Below are positions 12,151 to 25,800 of a DNA stretch of 64,000 bases, piece by piece; within the stretch, counting starts at the first letter, position 1; the number at the start of each line of letters is the position of its first letter. This DNA comes from Catonia carolina (Eukaryota; Arthropoda; Insecta; Hemiptera; Achilidae), in the NCBI GenBank assembly GCA_035578175.1, contig JAQMRL010000022.1, forward strand, positions 2,356,001-2,420,000, in the 5' to 3' direction. The notes under the pieces are model-generated. The model saw only the letters and a list, made by a program, of their open reading frames with translations. It made no database searches and had not been told where the DNA came from. Position numbers and translations under genes: made by a program.

Positions 12151-12830
12151 GCTATAAAATTATTATAAGTAATAATAGTTTTGGGCGTGAAGTTAAAACA
12201 AGTAAATGGTCAGTTAGCTGTAGTACAGTATATTTCTCATAATCTTAAGCAGGATCTTCTGTTACATTATACTCTAGTTATGACTGATTTAATTCCTATA
12301 TCTACAACAATAGGGGTTTTTGTCAATGGAGTGGAGCAATGCACTATAGAGAATTAAAACTGCAGCTAATCAAAGTATTGGACAAAAATATTATACATAA
12401 AACATGATGTAGCATTTCTAATTATCTTTAATTTTTATTACATATGCATTTTAAGCCCTAATATTATAAAATGAATCATGTTAATGTGGTTTTCACATAA
12501 AATTACAAATAGAGGCTAAAGCCACATTAAAAAATTGTCAAATGCTCATCTATATCATTTTTAATTACAGAAATCACTTTTCAAGTTTGCTTTTTCCAAC
12601 TGTCAAAATATTCAAATAATGTAGAACATAACATTGTTTAAAATTAAATATTTGTGAAATTATACTGTGCACGTCCCATATAATATATTAAATTATATTG
12701 TTTTACTTGCGAACGCGCTTGTCAAACTATACACCCTGCACGGATCTAAAATTGGTTGAGATCTACGTAACTGATGAAAAGGGACTCGCCTAACAGGCAA
12801 ACCACATTACACGGAGGTATTACAAGGGGT

Positions 12831-13010
12831 ACAATGGGTTAGGCAACCGGTAATCCATGAGAGTAATGTTTGAGATGTGTGGTGATTTTTGAAGGGACGC
12901 AATGTCGCAGGCAACCGGCAATACCATGAGAGTAATGTTTGAGGTCTGTAGCTATTTTTGAAGGGGGACAATGTTACAGCCAACCAACAATGCGTGAGAG
13001 TAAAGAAGGC
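12831..13010. repeat. Degenerate tandem repeat, ~69-bp unit, about 2.6 copies
   Basis: Units begin at about 12831, 12899 and 12968. Each carries a version of 'acaatg..gcaggcaaccgg', 'catgagagtaatgtttgag' and 'atttttgaaggg'. It lies 0.7-0.9 kb upstream of the anoctamin start codon. Confidence 0.75.
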
Positions 13011-13030
13011 GGAACTATTTTGTCCCGTCA

Positions 13031-13728
13031 CACTTTTTCACTAAACGCAACCAAAATTGCATACGTGCATTGCGTCGGGGACTGGCCTTAAATGTATGTG
13101 CAATTCCGACAAGTTTTCATGTAAGTTGTTTTGAATTTCACAATATTATTTTGTATTGTAATTTAAGTTGAATAATGAATCTGAGTTAGTTCTTATGTCA
13201 ATTATCTTTGTATGTCACGAAAATCGAGAGGTATAATATTCTGCTAAGTTTAACATTTTAATGCATCAACGAGATGTCAGGACGGGGTTGAAGCTTTGAA
13301 ATGCACTCAAAGGGTTGAAAGAAGTTTTCATAATTATTAACCTCTTTTACAAAAAAGTGTATCCTTTTTTTTAAAGAAAAAAGTGAATACTTTTTAAAGT
13401 GTACTTCAGAAATTCGCCTTAATCAACAACGAAATTACAGACCACTTCTTTATCGGTTAGTTAGCGGCGATAGTTCGTAGAAGTTCCGGTAGAGGCAGTA
13501 TTGCGAAAAGCAGTACTTATCTACGTTAATCATAATACAGAACGATGAACCCTTAAAAATAAATGTGTAGGTGTTATAGTTATCGCTAATCTCTGCATTT
13601 TAAAAACAGCTGATGTTGATGGTGTTTGGTTGCCATGATGTGATTTGTTCGAAACGCAGTTATTTTCAATGAAGTTTGTTGTTTAAAAACAACTGTGTTT
13701 TTTCATATTGTGATATAAGGATCTCATA
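13031..13728 (+). promoter_or_regulatory. Presumed promoter and 5' UTR region of the anoctamin gene
   Basis: This is the interval between the tandem repeat and the start codon. It contains a locally more GC-rich patch with CpGs (about 13440-13520). No TATA box or defined initiator is evident, so the transcription start cannot be placed. An in-frame TGA at 13711-13713 precedes the ATG. Confidence 0.3.
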
Positions 13729-13855
13729 ATGGAAGAAGAAACTAAAATTGACGAATCGGCTATTGAAGATGAAGTGTTTTCGGAAAATTGTAATGAGGAA
13801 TTCAATTTAAGACATCGAAAAATTATTGATTGTGCCAAAGAAACCATCGAAAATG
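13729..13855 (+). CDS. ANO8: ANO8 exon 1 (start codon)
   Basis: Encodes residues 1-42 plus one base, an acidic start (MEEETKIDESAIEDEVF). The ATG is the first after an in-frame TGA at 13711. The donor is G|GTTAGT, and the phase-1 end joins exon 2 to make an alanine codon. Confidence 0.85.
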
Positions 13856-16800
13856 GTTAGTGTTCTGAGGTTTTTTTGTAGTTAATATGGTAATTGGTGA
13901 GGTATTATGTTATTGTTTATTTATCAGTCACATGGAAAATAAGGTACTTTAGTTTGTTTAGACTTGAATGTTCGGGATTTACATATAGTAAAGTTAACAC
14001 GTTCTAGAATTGTAGAACTTTTGATACGAATGTAAAGATGTTATTAAACTCTAGTTGCATGTTACTTAAATTCTAGTTGATTATGAAGTCTAGTCAGTAT
14101 TTAGGATTATTCTTATTTCAGTATGTTTGTTTAAATATGTTTTGCAATTTGAAGAGAATCTATTATTGCTGTCACTAGCATTAGAATCATGCCATTCTTC
14201 AATAGAATCATTATAGTAATTGGTAATTTATTGTTGATAATGAATAATTAGTGAATCTAAGCAATGCAATATGCACACAGAACTATTCTTTGTTTTTTTA
14301 GCCTATTTATTTACAACAAATGATATAGGCTAATATGTGAATGAATTTGTGGTATCATTGAAGAACATGACTTATGTAGAATATTTAGTTGTCACCAAGT
14401 TTAATAAGAAAAGATTAATAAATTTGGTGTGAAATACTGAAAAGTTGAATACCTACTATTTGAAAATATTGAGGCATTATTATCTTGTGTAGTTAAATTT
14501 ATTTATTTCAACTGGTAACGTAAAGCCAATTAGAAGAAGTATTTCTTTTTTTCACTGTAGCATCAAGAATGCTGCGGCGTAAAATTCCATGTACTGGCCA
14601 TTTGATGACTCCTAGGAGATTATGGATTCAAACAGTACCTACTCATGTAAGTTGGTAGAATTGAATGATTTATGTTTGATGTTATAACTGTTATGTAGGT
14701 AAATTTTGTGTCTGCAGCATGGAGAAATGTTTCAGATGGATTAAACTATTAGTCATTATGTTGCACTTGTTTAATTTTTGTTATTTATTGAATTTATTCT
14801 TGTTTTAGTGTCATGTTTATGAGTAGTTTTGTTTTTGTAATTTTTTGAATGAGTGTGATTTGTTGGTATATAAAATGTTATAGTTATAAAACTGCTATGT
14901 TATCAGTTATTGTTCATTGTCAGTCCAGTAGCTTGATTACAAGCTGCTAGATGCATTCAAAGATTTATTTGTCTACGAACATTAGCCTGTCAATGTTAGT
15001 ACCGTTTTGTTTATTACTAATTTATTCAGCTGTTTTTAGTACATAATGTCAGGTTATTTTTTAGGTACACTTGTGCACTTATTCTTAATATTAAGAATCT
15101 TAGTGTAATTTACATGGTACATTGCATGCCACAGCAGAAATAAATATTATTAGTTATGTATGGTTGTTTTTCTGAATTACAATTTGTGTTCAGGTATTAT
15201 TTTGATTTTCTTGAGCATGTAGAAGTATAAAAAATTGTAATTCTGATGTTTTATCATAAAATATATAAAGTAGTTTTGTATTCACATTTGTTTTTAATCT
15301 AAAAATGGTAATTCTTTCATATTCTGAAGGCTGCAACCATGAATTTTTTTCAGTAATTCTCAAGTAGTGGTTCGTCAGTCTTTAATCTCCTTTTTTCCCC
15401 ATCATTTAATCATCAAAAATATTTGTTAATGAACTCATTATGTGGCCAATACATTTGGCGTTATTTTTTTCAAGCTTACAGTGAGGTCTCTTTTATATCA
15501 CAGTAATACCGTGTTTACCCGAATATAAGGGGAGGTTTTTTCTCGAGATTTCTCGTTAAAGATTACAGGTTGCCTAATATTCGAATATTTACATAAGTCA
15601 TTACGAAGATGTAAAAATTAAAGATTTAAAAATGTTGTATAGGCCTATAGTAAAAGTAGTAGGTAAGTAATGATTGTACTTGGAATGGACATATACGATA
15701 AACTAAATGATATCTACTGAAACATGTTTTAGGAAAACATTACCTGTCTTTTGGGTAGAGTGGGTTATAGGATTGCCTAGAACCCAATTTGTTCAAAGAT
15801 GAGAGATATCATTTACGTTGATGCACAGAAGATTTTTAAGTTAAACATAATGAAACTTAGACCTATCTTGTTTATAAAATGAATTATAGGGGTTTCTAGA
15901 GCCCATGGCTTCCTATACTCACCACAGGGTAACCTTCCGTATTGGCCTACCATGTTAGTTGCCTAGTCTAGTTTAAGTAGTGAAGACGATGAGAATGGCG
16001 TTGAAGATGTTTGTGAAGCTGAAAAGTAGTTTGAAAATTTTAAGTTTGTTTTGTGTATAGTGTTTCATTTATATAATGTAGTGTTAATTTCATTTTTAAT
16101 TAAACTATTAACATTAAAAAATTTGTTTTTTTACTACAATTTTTATTAAAGTTTTAAGGGTCGCCTTATTTATATTTGGGTAAATACGGTATTTAATTAT
16201 ATTAAAAATTTTTCTGGTTCAGGTAATCTTCTGTATTCATGTCCATAGTTACACCTCTATTGCTTCTAGTCTGACAATCTTGTTTTCCCAACAACTTGAC
16301 CAGAAATCGAACCTCTGGCATAGAAGCTAGTTGCACTAATCTCTACATCAACTGGCTGACCAGTCTAGAGTGATTAGTAAATCTTTAAACCTGCATGTGA
16401 CAGGTTTACTTGTCAAAAACAGTAGCCATTAAAACTTTTAGATATTCTATACTCTGTTCACCGTAAAAAAGATATCTCAAGTAAACAAATAATGACGTCA
16501 CTGAGCATGCGCATTATTTAAATATGTGTACATGGTGATTAAAAAGTAACAACAAAATATTTTCAAAAGTATTTTGTTTTTTATAAATGAAACTCTTAGG
16601 CCTTCATCATATATCATGAATGATGTTTTAAGTATTGATCAATAAATTTATAAAAATGTTAGGCCTACACTTTATTTCCATTCTTTATTATAAATAAATG
16701 TGGTTACAAGTTATACGTATTAACTCTGATCTGTATGACAAAAAAGAGAACTTTGAAAGTAAACATTTTTTTTATTTTAATGATTAGTCATCTAATATTA

Positions 16801-19800
16801 GTTTTGTTAGTACTCGTTATTTCACAATTGAATTTGATGATGACTTATCCAAACCCATAAATCTCTCTCCACATTTTTGACAAAGAACATGTCATCGTTA
16901 TATTATACTACCAGTTCGCCTTTGACATTGTATTGTCTCGCATCGTTTGTACATGCATTATAATTTATTTTCCAGTAGGTATTTAGTATTGTAGTATTTT
17001 TTGTTTTTTCATTTTTATTTATCGTTTAATTCTGCATATGGTTAAAAGTACGTATCAGTTATCATTGTGATGGTTTTGTTAGAAGTGTTGCATTTTTTCT
17101 GAGTCACCGTTTTATCAGCTGATTCGGTAGCTGCTGTTTGTTTACTCGAGAATATAGTGTAGAATCAGTAAAACAATATGAGGGTTGGGGGTTATAAATT
17201 ATCATTTTGAACTAAGGAGTATACCCTGTCAAATTTAACTTAGTGTAACGTATGAATGGGCTGTAACATAACTCATATTGTTGGTAGGTGAGGTTTCGGT
17301 GTACAGTAGTAATACGTTATCTCGCTCAGGTAACTTCTGACCCAATTAACTTCTCCCCCACTCCAGTACCATCCTACCCTACTACCTGCGCAGTAACTAT
17401 GCTAAGATAAAATTAACATTTTTTTTCATCAGTCTCTCGACTGGTTTGATGCAGTTCGCCAAGCGGTCTGTCTTGCGCAAGTCGTTTCATAACTACATAC
17501 CTGTAATACCCCACATCTTTTGTAATTTGCTTTATATATTCTAACCTTTGTTTCCCTCTACAAGTCACTCCCTTAATATAATACCTGGATGTCTTGAACA
17601 TGTACTCCAATAGCATGTCCTTCTTCTGGTAAGATGTTTCTGTATACTTCTTTTTTCATCTGCTCGTCTAAGAACCTCTAAATTACTTACGTCCACTCAC
17701 GTAATTTTTAACATTTTCCTATAACACCACATTTCAAAAGCTTCTATCCTCTTCCTTTCTACAGCCCCTATCACCCATGTTTCACTCCCATATAATGCTA
17801 AAATTTTCATACTGTACTTTTAATTTATTACAAGTATTGTACTAATACTGTACTACCCTATTACCTGCGTAGTAACTATGCTAAGATAAATCTTTTTAAT
17901 GCATCCTGCAGTTTGAAATATTTCTATTTCATATAATGAATTAATATAATAATTTCTATAACCTTCTTTTTAAACTGCGTCACCTTTATTCTATTCCTAC
18001 TTACACGTGTTTCGGTGGAGTTTTATACAAGTGACTGAAGATGTATCATCTTCTGTAAATTTTAGGTAAATGAAAAAAATTTTTAGTTTCAATTTTTCAT
18101 TTACTCTGATGATGGTGGATCCACCGAAACACGTGTAAGTAGGAATAGAATAAAGGTGACGCAGTTTAAAAAGAAGGTTAGTGAAATTATTATATTAATT
18201 CATTATATGAAATATGCTAAGATAAAATTAACATTTTTTTTCATCAGTTCTCTCAACTGGTTTGATGCAATTCTCCAAGCTGTTCTATCTTGCGCAAGTC
18301 ATTTCATAACTACATACCTGTAACACCCCACATCTTTTGTAATTTGCTTTATATATTCTAACCTTTGTTTCCCTCTACAATTCACTCCCTAAATATTACC
18401 CTCCGTTATTGATAGAGTAATACCTGGATGTCTTAACATGTACTCCAATAGCATATCCTTCTTCTGGTGAGATGTTTGTGTATACTTCTTCTTTTATCCG
18501 CTCGTCTAAGAACCTCTAAATTACTTACGTCCACTCACCTAATTTTTAACATTTTCCTATAACACCACATTTCAAAAGTTTCTATCCTCTTCCTTTCTAC
18601 AGCCTTTATCACCCATGTTTCACTCCCATATAATGCTAAAATTTTCATACTGTACTTTTAATTTATCTGTGTATAAATTTATTAGTATATAAAATAGAAT
18701 TAATTGGAATTATAATAAGTTATTAGTTAGGATCATAGCAGTAGAGTTCATATTAGTATTTTGTTTTTTATGTAATAAAAAAACTTTGTAATTTACCTTA
18801 TACTGCTTTTCATAAATCCTTCTTACAAGCACTTTTGCGGTGCGCACTGCTTCTTCAGGTAATGTTAATAAAAGTTCTAGAATATTTTATGAAGATTGCA
18901 TCTTCCTTTGTCAATGGTTTTAAATCAAACTGAATATAAAATGGAAAATCTACTGCTATTGCTATCTGTGTCATAAATTGGAAATAAATTTTATTATTTA
19001 TAATTTATAATAGATTTTAACCAACTATCATTGTCAAACTATTCATTTATCAAATTATTATTATTAACATTTTTTTAAATATGCATTTTTTCTTAAGTTT
19101 GAATGTTATATTTATTGTCATTTATTTCCAGACCAGTAATGTCTTCTAATATAGAAAATTTGTGTTTATTTAATCAAACATGTTCTGCATAATTAGATTT
19201 CTGTTTTCCATATTTATATGCTTGCAGATGTTCTTGATAATGTTTTTTAAATGCTTTTCTAGAATTTTTATTAACATTACCTGAAGAAGCGGTGCGCACC
19301 GCAAAAGTACTTGTAAGAAAGATTTATAAAAAGCAATGTAAGTTATTGCTTGAGTCCCAGCTCCATGTAGTTGGAAGGAATGCAGTGCATTGTTGTAGTA
19401 GTTGGAGAATGAATGAGTTAGTAGTGTTTCACAGCTGATGCATTTGTAGTGGTAGCAAGTAATAGACTAAAAAAATATTCTTATCATCCGGCGCATTAAT
19501 TTAACAAATACCCACCGGGTTATTAACTTGGTCGAATTCATAATATTTAACTTGCTAATTTATATCAAAATATGTAAATAAATGTATGTAATAAATACAA
19601 AAATAAAAATAATAAATACTTAGAGCTTGAAAACGAATCTTTCGTATCGGAGTAATACAACAATCGTTCTCCCAGCATGCGTCACTCATTCATTATACCT
19701 CACCCTTACTCTTCATCCCGCAACTACACAGAGCTTGGAACTGCACAATAAATTACAAAGTTTTTTATATATTCATAAAAAACAAAATATTAAATAATAA

Positions 19801-22800
19801 TAATAATAATAATTTAGGAATTATTATGCGACACAATGTTTTGTTAAAATGAGCATTTGTTCTTTTGATGTTTTCGAGATAAATTATATTAGCTCATTAA
19901 GTAAACTGGTTAATAGCATGTTCATTATGTGAGTTCAGATTTAAATATCTCAAGTCAGTATGATCACTAAACCGCTGATTATACTGTAACCTAATGGTAG
20001 CTATTGTTTTTGTTGTTAAGATTCACTGCCAAAAGGTTGGTTTAAACCTATTGATATGTTACTAAGTGTAACCAAGAGTGTTAATGCCAAGTGTATTTGT
20101 TTGTCAATACCTTTCTCACTACATCAAAAGTAAGATCTTAATGGATCTGGTTCCGTATGACTATAGAACCATGTCTGTGTGATGTCTTCTACATTAAATG
20201 TGTAATATGGATCCAGTTTTTCTTTTGCAAGAATTTTTGTAATTTGTGTATGAATTGAGTTTCTCAGTCATTTGTTTTGCAGTGTGTTGCAAGAAGAAGA
20301 GAAAGTTTTTTTGTATATAAAAAAACTTTAACATTTTTCTTATACTGCTTTCAAAATTCTTTTTACGAGTACTTTCGCGGTGGACACCGCTTCTTCAGGT
20401 AATGATAATAAAAGTTCTAGAATATTATGAAGATTGCATCTTATTTTGTCAATGGTTTGAATCAAACACAAAGGAAGATGCAATCTTCATAATATTCTAG
20501 AACTTTTAGTATCATTACCTAAAGAAGCGTTGTGCACCACGAAAGTACTCGTAAGAAGAACTTTGAAAGCAGTATAAGATTAATTACAAAGTTTTTTATG
20601 TATACAAAAAAACAAAATATTAATATGGATTCTACTGCTATGATGCTAACTAATAAGTTAAATAATTATAAGAAGAGAAAGGTGTATTGCAATATCTTCT
20701 TTTGTCCAGAATTTTATGTAAATAAATGTAAAAAGAAATTAACTTCATGCCCATATATGGGTTTAGCTTTTTTTAATAATGATGGACCAAAAATTCTTAT
20801 ATGATGTTAACAGTTTCCTCATCAATAATATTTAATTGTTATGAAATGTGTTCCTAATATTTTTCAAATTTTGCTGAAGGTTGTTTTGGCCTCTTTGATC
20901 TTCTTTAGTATATTTGACAAGTGTTACAAATATATTAGTTGGTACGCTGAGTATGAACTTTGCTTGATATGAAGGCTCATTTACTTTATTTCAATCTAAT
21001 AAAGTTTCCTAAATAATATATTGAAAAGAGAAGATGTGTTTGTTATTGTTAGCTGTCTTGAAGGACACCACGAATAATAAACAGTAGTAGCATATCTGTT
21101 GTCACTTTTAATATAACTATTTTTATAGTGTTTAATTCGATTGTATTTATGTATTTCAGTTAATTTGTAATTAAATATATTTTAACTGTATAAAAAATAC
21201 AAATAATCGTGGAATAATGTAAGATACAGTAGCAGTTTGTGTGTTAAGTGGAATGTTTTGGTCTGGATTATTTTGGTACATTTCATTTTTTAAATTAATT
21301 GCAGTATGGTATTGTATATTTAAACTGATTTGTAGATTTTTAGGTAACTGGCACCTAGTGAATTTATGATATTTTTCCTGTAAGAACTTTGTCTGTGATA
21401 TGACTAGTTTAAACAATGTGCGGTTGTGCAGATTGTAATTATTTTTGAGTGCATATATATCTTCACTTTTTATATTAATGTTATTAGCCTACATTAGTAC
21501 ATCATATTAAAATAAAACTATTCGGTTACATAAAATTTTCACTTGCAATTTTTTAAAAAGTAATTCCATTATGTTGTAAATGTATGTTCTCTTAGATAAT
21601 TTTTGTAGCGTTCCTGTCCTGTTCATACTTCCATATAAGTACATGCATGTAGATTGTATACAACTCTTCAGTTGTTGTTAGACAGCACTAGAAATAAACA
21701 GTATTACGGATTATTTTACTTGTTATAACCTAATGATTTAAGTTTAATATTTTGTGTTGTAATATTTTACATATTATCACTGAGAAGTATTTTTTTTGTC
21801 ATCAGACTCTCGACTGGTTTGATGCAGTTCTCCAAACTGAATCCTCTTCCTTCCTACAGCCCCTATCACATTTCACTCCTGTATTATGCTACAGTCCAAA
21901 CATAGTGTGTTAAGAAATTTTTCCTAATCTGTAAATCAATGTTTACGTAGTCAGTAAGCTGTTTTTCATTTCAAAGGCTTTTTTAGCTTGAGCAATCCTA
22001 CTTTTGATATCACTTGTGCTTCTACCATCCTTTGTTATTTTACTCCCTCGATAACAGAATTCCCTAACTTCTTGTATGTTTTCATTGCTTACTTTTAAAT
22101 TCCCCGTTTCTTCTAAACCACTTGCTACTGCACAACATTTTTGTTTTGTTCTTATTAATTTTCATGAAGTATTCCTTTTTCATGATCTTATCCATTCCAT
22201 TTAAGGTATCCTCTAGTTCTTTCTTTGTCTCTGCTAAAACTGGGAAGTGTATTATAGTTTAAAGAAAACCACAAGAAAGTAAATTAAGGGTTAGTTTTGC
22301 AATAGTTAAAGCTTGTTAAAAACATTTGTTTTAATAATTAAGTGAACATGTAACTCATTTGTTCAAACAGACTGGCATTTTCTGATCAATTATTTTAATT
22401 TATCCGCTTTTACTTCCTGTTAAATGTTAGAAACAAAAAACTAATAAAATGGATTTAATAAGAAGTTTGGAGCACAACTTCATTACTTAAAGTAACTTCA
22501 GATTCTTATAACAGAGTACAGATAATTAAAATAATTTAGACTGTTAGTTAAGTTATGAAAATCAAAACAATTTAGAAGGCTATTGTCAATTAAATTGTCG
22601 AATCAATTAATTGTTTATTTCGCTATTACAGTGTACATCAAATGAAGATATTTTTTGTTGCACCTGCTAACTCGTAAGTGCACAGCATTGATAAGTTTGT
22701 GTTATAATGATGTTGATTAATTTTTGTGTTGACTAATCTGCCTGTCTGTTTCCTTTTGTTGCATTATAAATTTTAACAAATTTGATTTTGTTATTATAAA

Positions 22801-25800
22801 TTTTTATGTAGTTTTCACAGTTCTGAAATAAATAAGTTATTGTATTATACAATATAGAAAATTTTTCTGTATTTTATAATTCTAAACAAAACCAGGATAA
22901 TGTTTAACAAAGAAAAGTTAATGTATTTATATCATCAATGTGCATAAAATTTTGATTTTGTTACATGTTTCCATTTTTAGGAATGCGATGTTGTGCTTAT
23001 GTTTCCACCTGGAGCTCAGGATTTTACTCTCATGTGGTTATTGTCAAGATTACGTGCTGGAACCCCTGGACTAGTAGTTCATGTTCGGCATCATGCACAT
23101 TCCGACACGTATGGTTTTTATTTAACTGCACCATTTCAAGTGTGAGTTTTTATACTGTCTTGTAACTTATGGTTTTGTATATTTTAAAGCTATGTATTGT
23201 AGAGTAACTAAACAATTTTTGTGTATGTTTGCATATGCTGACATTTTTGTAGGTAGTTCAATAAATACTATTTAATATTTATAAGAGAATGTTTTGAGTG
23301 TATTCTATGTTCAAAAAAATAAGAAGAAGAAATGAGGAAATTTTATAACAAGAAATGCATATCAAAAAACACCAAACTAGGTATTTAATTGCAGTAATAC
23401 TTACGCAAGTCCTATATGCAGCAGAAACCCTAACCTTATACAGAAAAGGGAACATGGAGACGTTAAACAAATTACACAGAAGATTTGGTCAGGTTACCAT
23501 ACTAGGCCTTGGTCTAGGTACCACATGTGACCAAGGAAGTAAAATCTACAAGAAAAGATCCAACGAAGCGGTAGAAAAATTCCTAGAAGAAACCTTGATA
23601 CCTAAATTTAAGAAAAGGCTGCTGTACTATGGACAAATAATGAGACAGCGAAATAACAAGAATGAGACCTACAAATTAATAAAACTCAACAAAATCTCAA
23701 AGCAAGACAAACTGATTAAAGAAGTAGAAACTGACCTCAAAACATTAAAAATTATAAAAGAAAGTATCTTAGAGGGAGGCCTTTATAGAAGCAAAATTAA
23801 AGCTTTTGGAAAATTTTCGGTTGGAAAGTGTAAAACAAAAGGGCAAGCCTGGCATGAGGAACGGAAGAGGGCGTTTAGCGTGAGAATAAAGGAAATCTAT
23901 GCCCTAAGAAAACTCAGCGAAATATCTAGAAGATGCAGAAATAATTGACTACATATTAATACACTCTTAATGGGCTAGACAAGAAAAAGAAAACCGCTAA
24001 TTACATATTTTATAAAGAACATGATATTTTTAGTCAGTTTTTTCAATTAGAAAATATACTTAAAATTATGTAATAAATTTATAAAATATTGAGGGTTGGT
24101 TTTGTGAAAGTAGTAGGATGAACAGTATTGTGTTAATCTCTATTGGGACCATTGAAACCCTATAACTGGGTGCTACTATGCGGGGCCAGATAGACCCAGG
24201 TTTTTTAATGAGGTTGTTACTCCTGGTCCTCTTTCGTCATCACTTGCTAGATGAAGCGGAGTTAGTAATGAAGTCTTAGAGATCCAAATTAGTTTAATAA
24301 AAAGTTATAAATAAATATGACTAATTTTATACATACTGATTTACAATGCATGAAAGGAAAAAACTAATGTATTTATTAGGAATTATAATATTTATTTTAT
24401 TTTTTTTATTTATTATTAGTTTTTATTCATTCTATTATATTAAAAGATATTAGTAATTTTTTATTTAATAGCTACAGTATCCTTCCACAAATGAGAAACA
24501 TTTAATTTTATTACACCTTATTTTCATTACCTCTTGGCGGACTATTGATGGATATATCCCCCAAAAATCTTTCTTACAGGTTGTTTTGAGGTATATCCAC
24601 ACATTTACTAATTAAATCAAAAAAATTTTGACTAAAATGTGCTTAATAGTCATCAAAATTATACAAAAAGATCTAAATATTCCATGAAATTTACACCTGC
24701 AGAAGGTGGGTTGACAGTACTGTCCACTAGTGTTTCCTGGCTGTCATGGGGTCTTGTGTTACATATCACTTGTGCTTACTCTGTTCTCTAATACTTATGT
24801 GTGTTACATTTCTCAAATTTAATAATAATATTTCTTTAAACAATTTTTTTTTCATTTTATTCTACAATTCAATGTACAAACAATTTTTTAGTCAGTTCTA
24901 TTTACAGATATACCTGCATGTCATGTCACTCAGGACTAAAGATGGATGTATCCATCTTCAGTCAATTCTTCTATTTTTATGTTTACTGTTTTTCTTTTTC
25001 AGATTATTGAAAGCTGCAGAAGAAGTACATTTACCGAAAGCAGTACGTCCTGAACGAGGAGGTGGTTTGAAAGAGTTTGTACAAACAGAAATGAATTGTT
25101 TCGAAGGAATTGAAGAAGAAGGACTATTTTTTTCTACTCAGGAACGGCAGTTATTAGTATTACATCTTTTACAAACATTAAGAGCCGTTCAGGGTGACAC
25201 TTTGCCTGGACTCAAACTAATTGAAGGACAAGCAATTGGTAATAATAATTGTATGCTTACTTTTTCTTATTGTTTTTAACTTTTTTATTATATATTCATC
25301 TATTTTTATTTAAATGTGTTTCATTCGAAATTCTCAAGAATAATTTTAACTATTAGTTTGATCTTTGAACTTACATTAATTTGTTTAATCAGTCGTCAAA
25401 CATTGTGTGATTTCTATGTTGCAGATCGATGTGGTTATTTTTATATATAATTTAAAAAATAACATTGTATGTGTTAAAAATTAAATCACATTTGGGTGTC
25501 TTATGAATCAGTTTAACTTTATTCAAAAGAAGTTCTTCTTTCTTCATATTGATATTGCAAGCTTGTATTGTTACACTCTTTAAATATTTTTCCAGTATGG
25601 TTGTATTATTTGTATCCAGTGTGGTATCATTCATTATTAAGAGCTTTAATTTTTATTGCAGGTTCATTAAAAGGCCTTGAAAAAAATAAATATTTTTCTT
25701 TGGTTTCAGTGCCAAAGTGTGTATCAGCAGGAGTTATAGCTCAAGTATTTCCACTGCATGATCTACCAGCTCTAAAAGAGTTACGTGACTCATGGGTTCG

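Noticed and set aside
23355..23948. A 197-aa host protein gene in intron 3
   Set aside because: Its motifs match the C-terminal tail of LINE polyproteins; it has no promoter, introns or catalytic domain and fits a 5'-truncated insertion.
24746..25002. N-terminal extension of exon 4 (the open frame continues upstream)
   Set aside because: A clear acceptor TTTTTCAG at 25002 and the phase from exon 3 place the exon start at 25003; the upstream frame is low-complexity intron.
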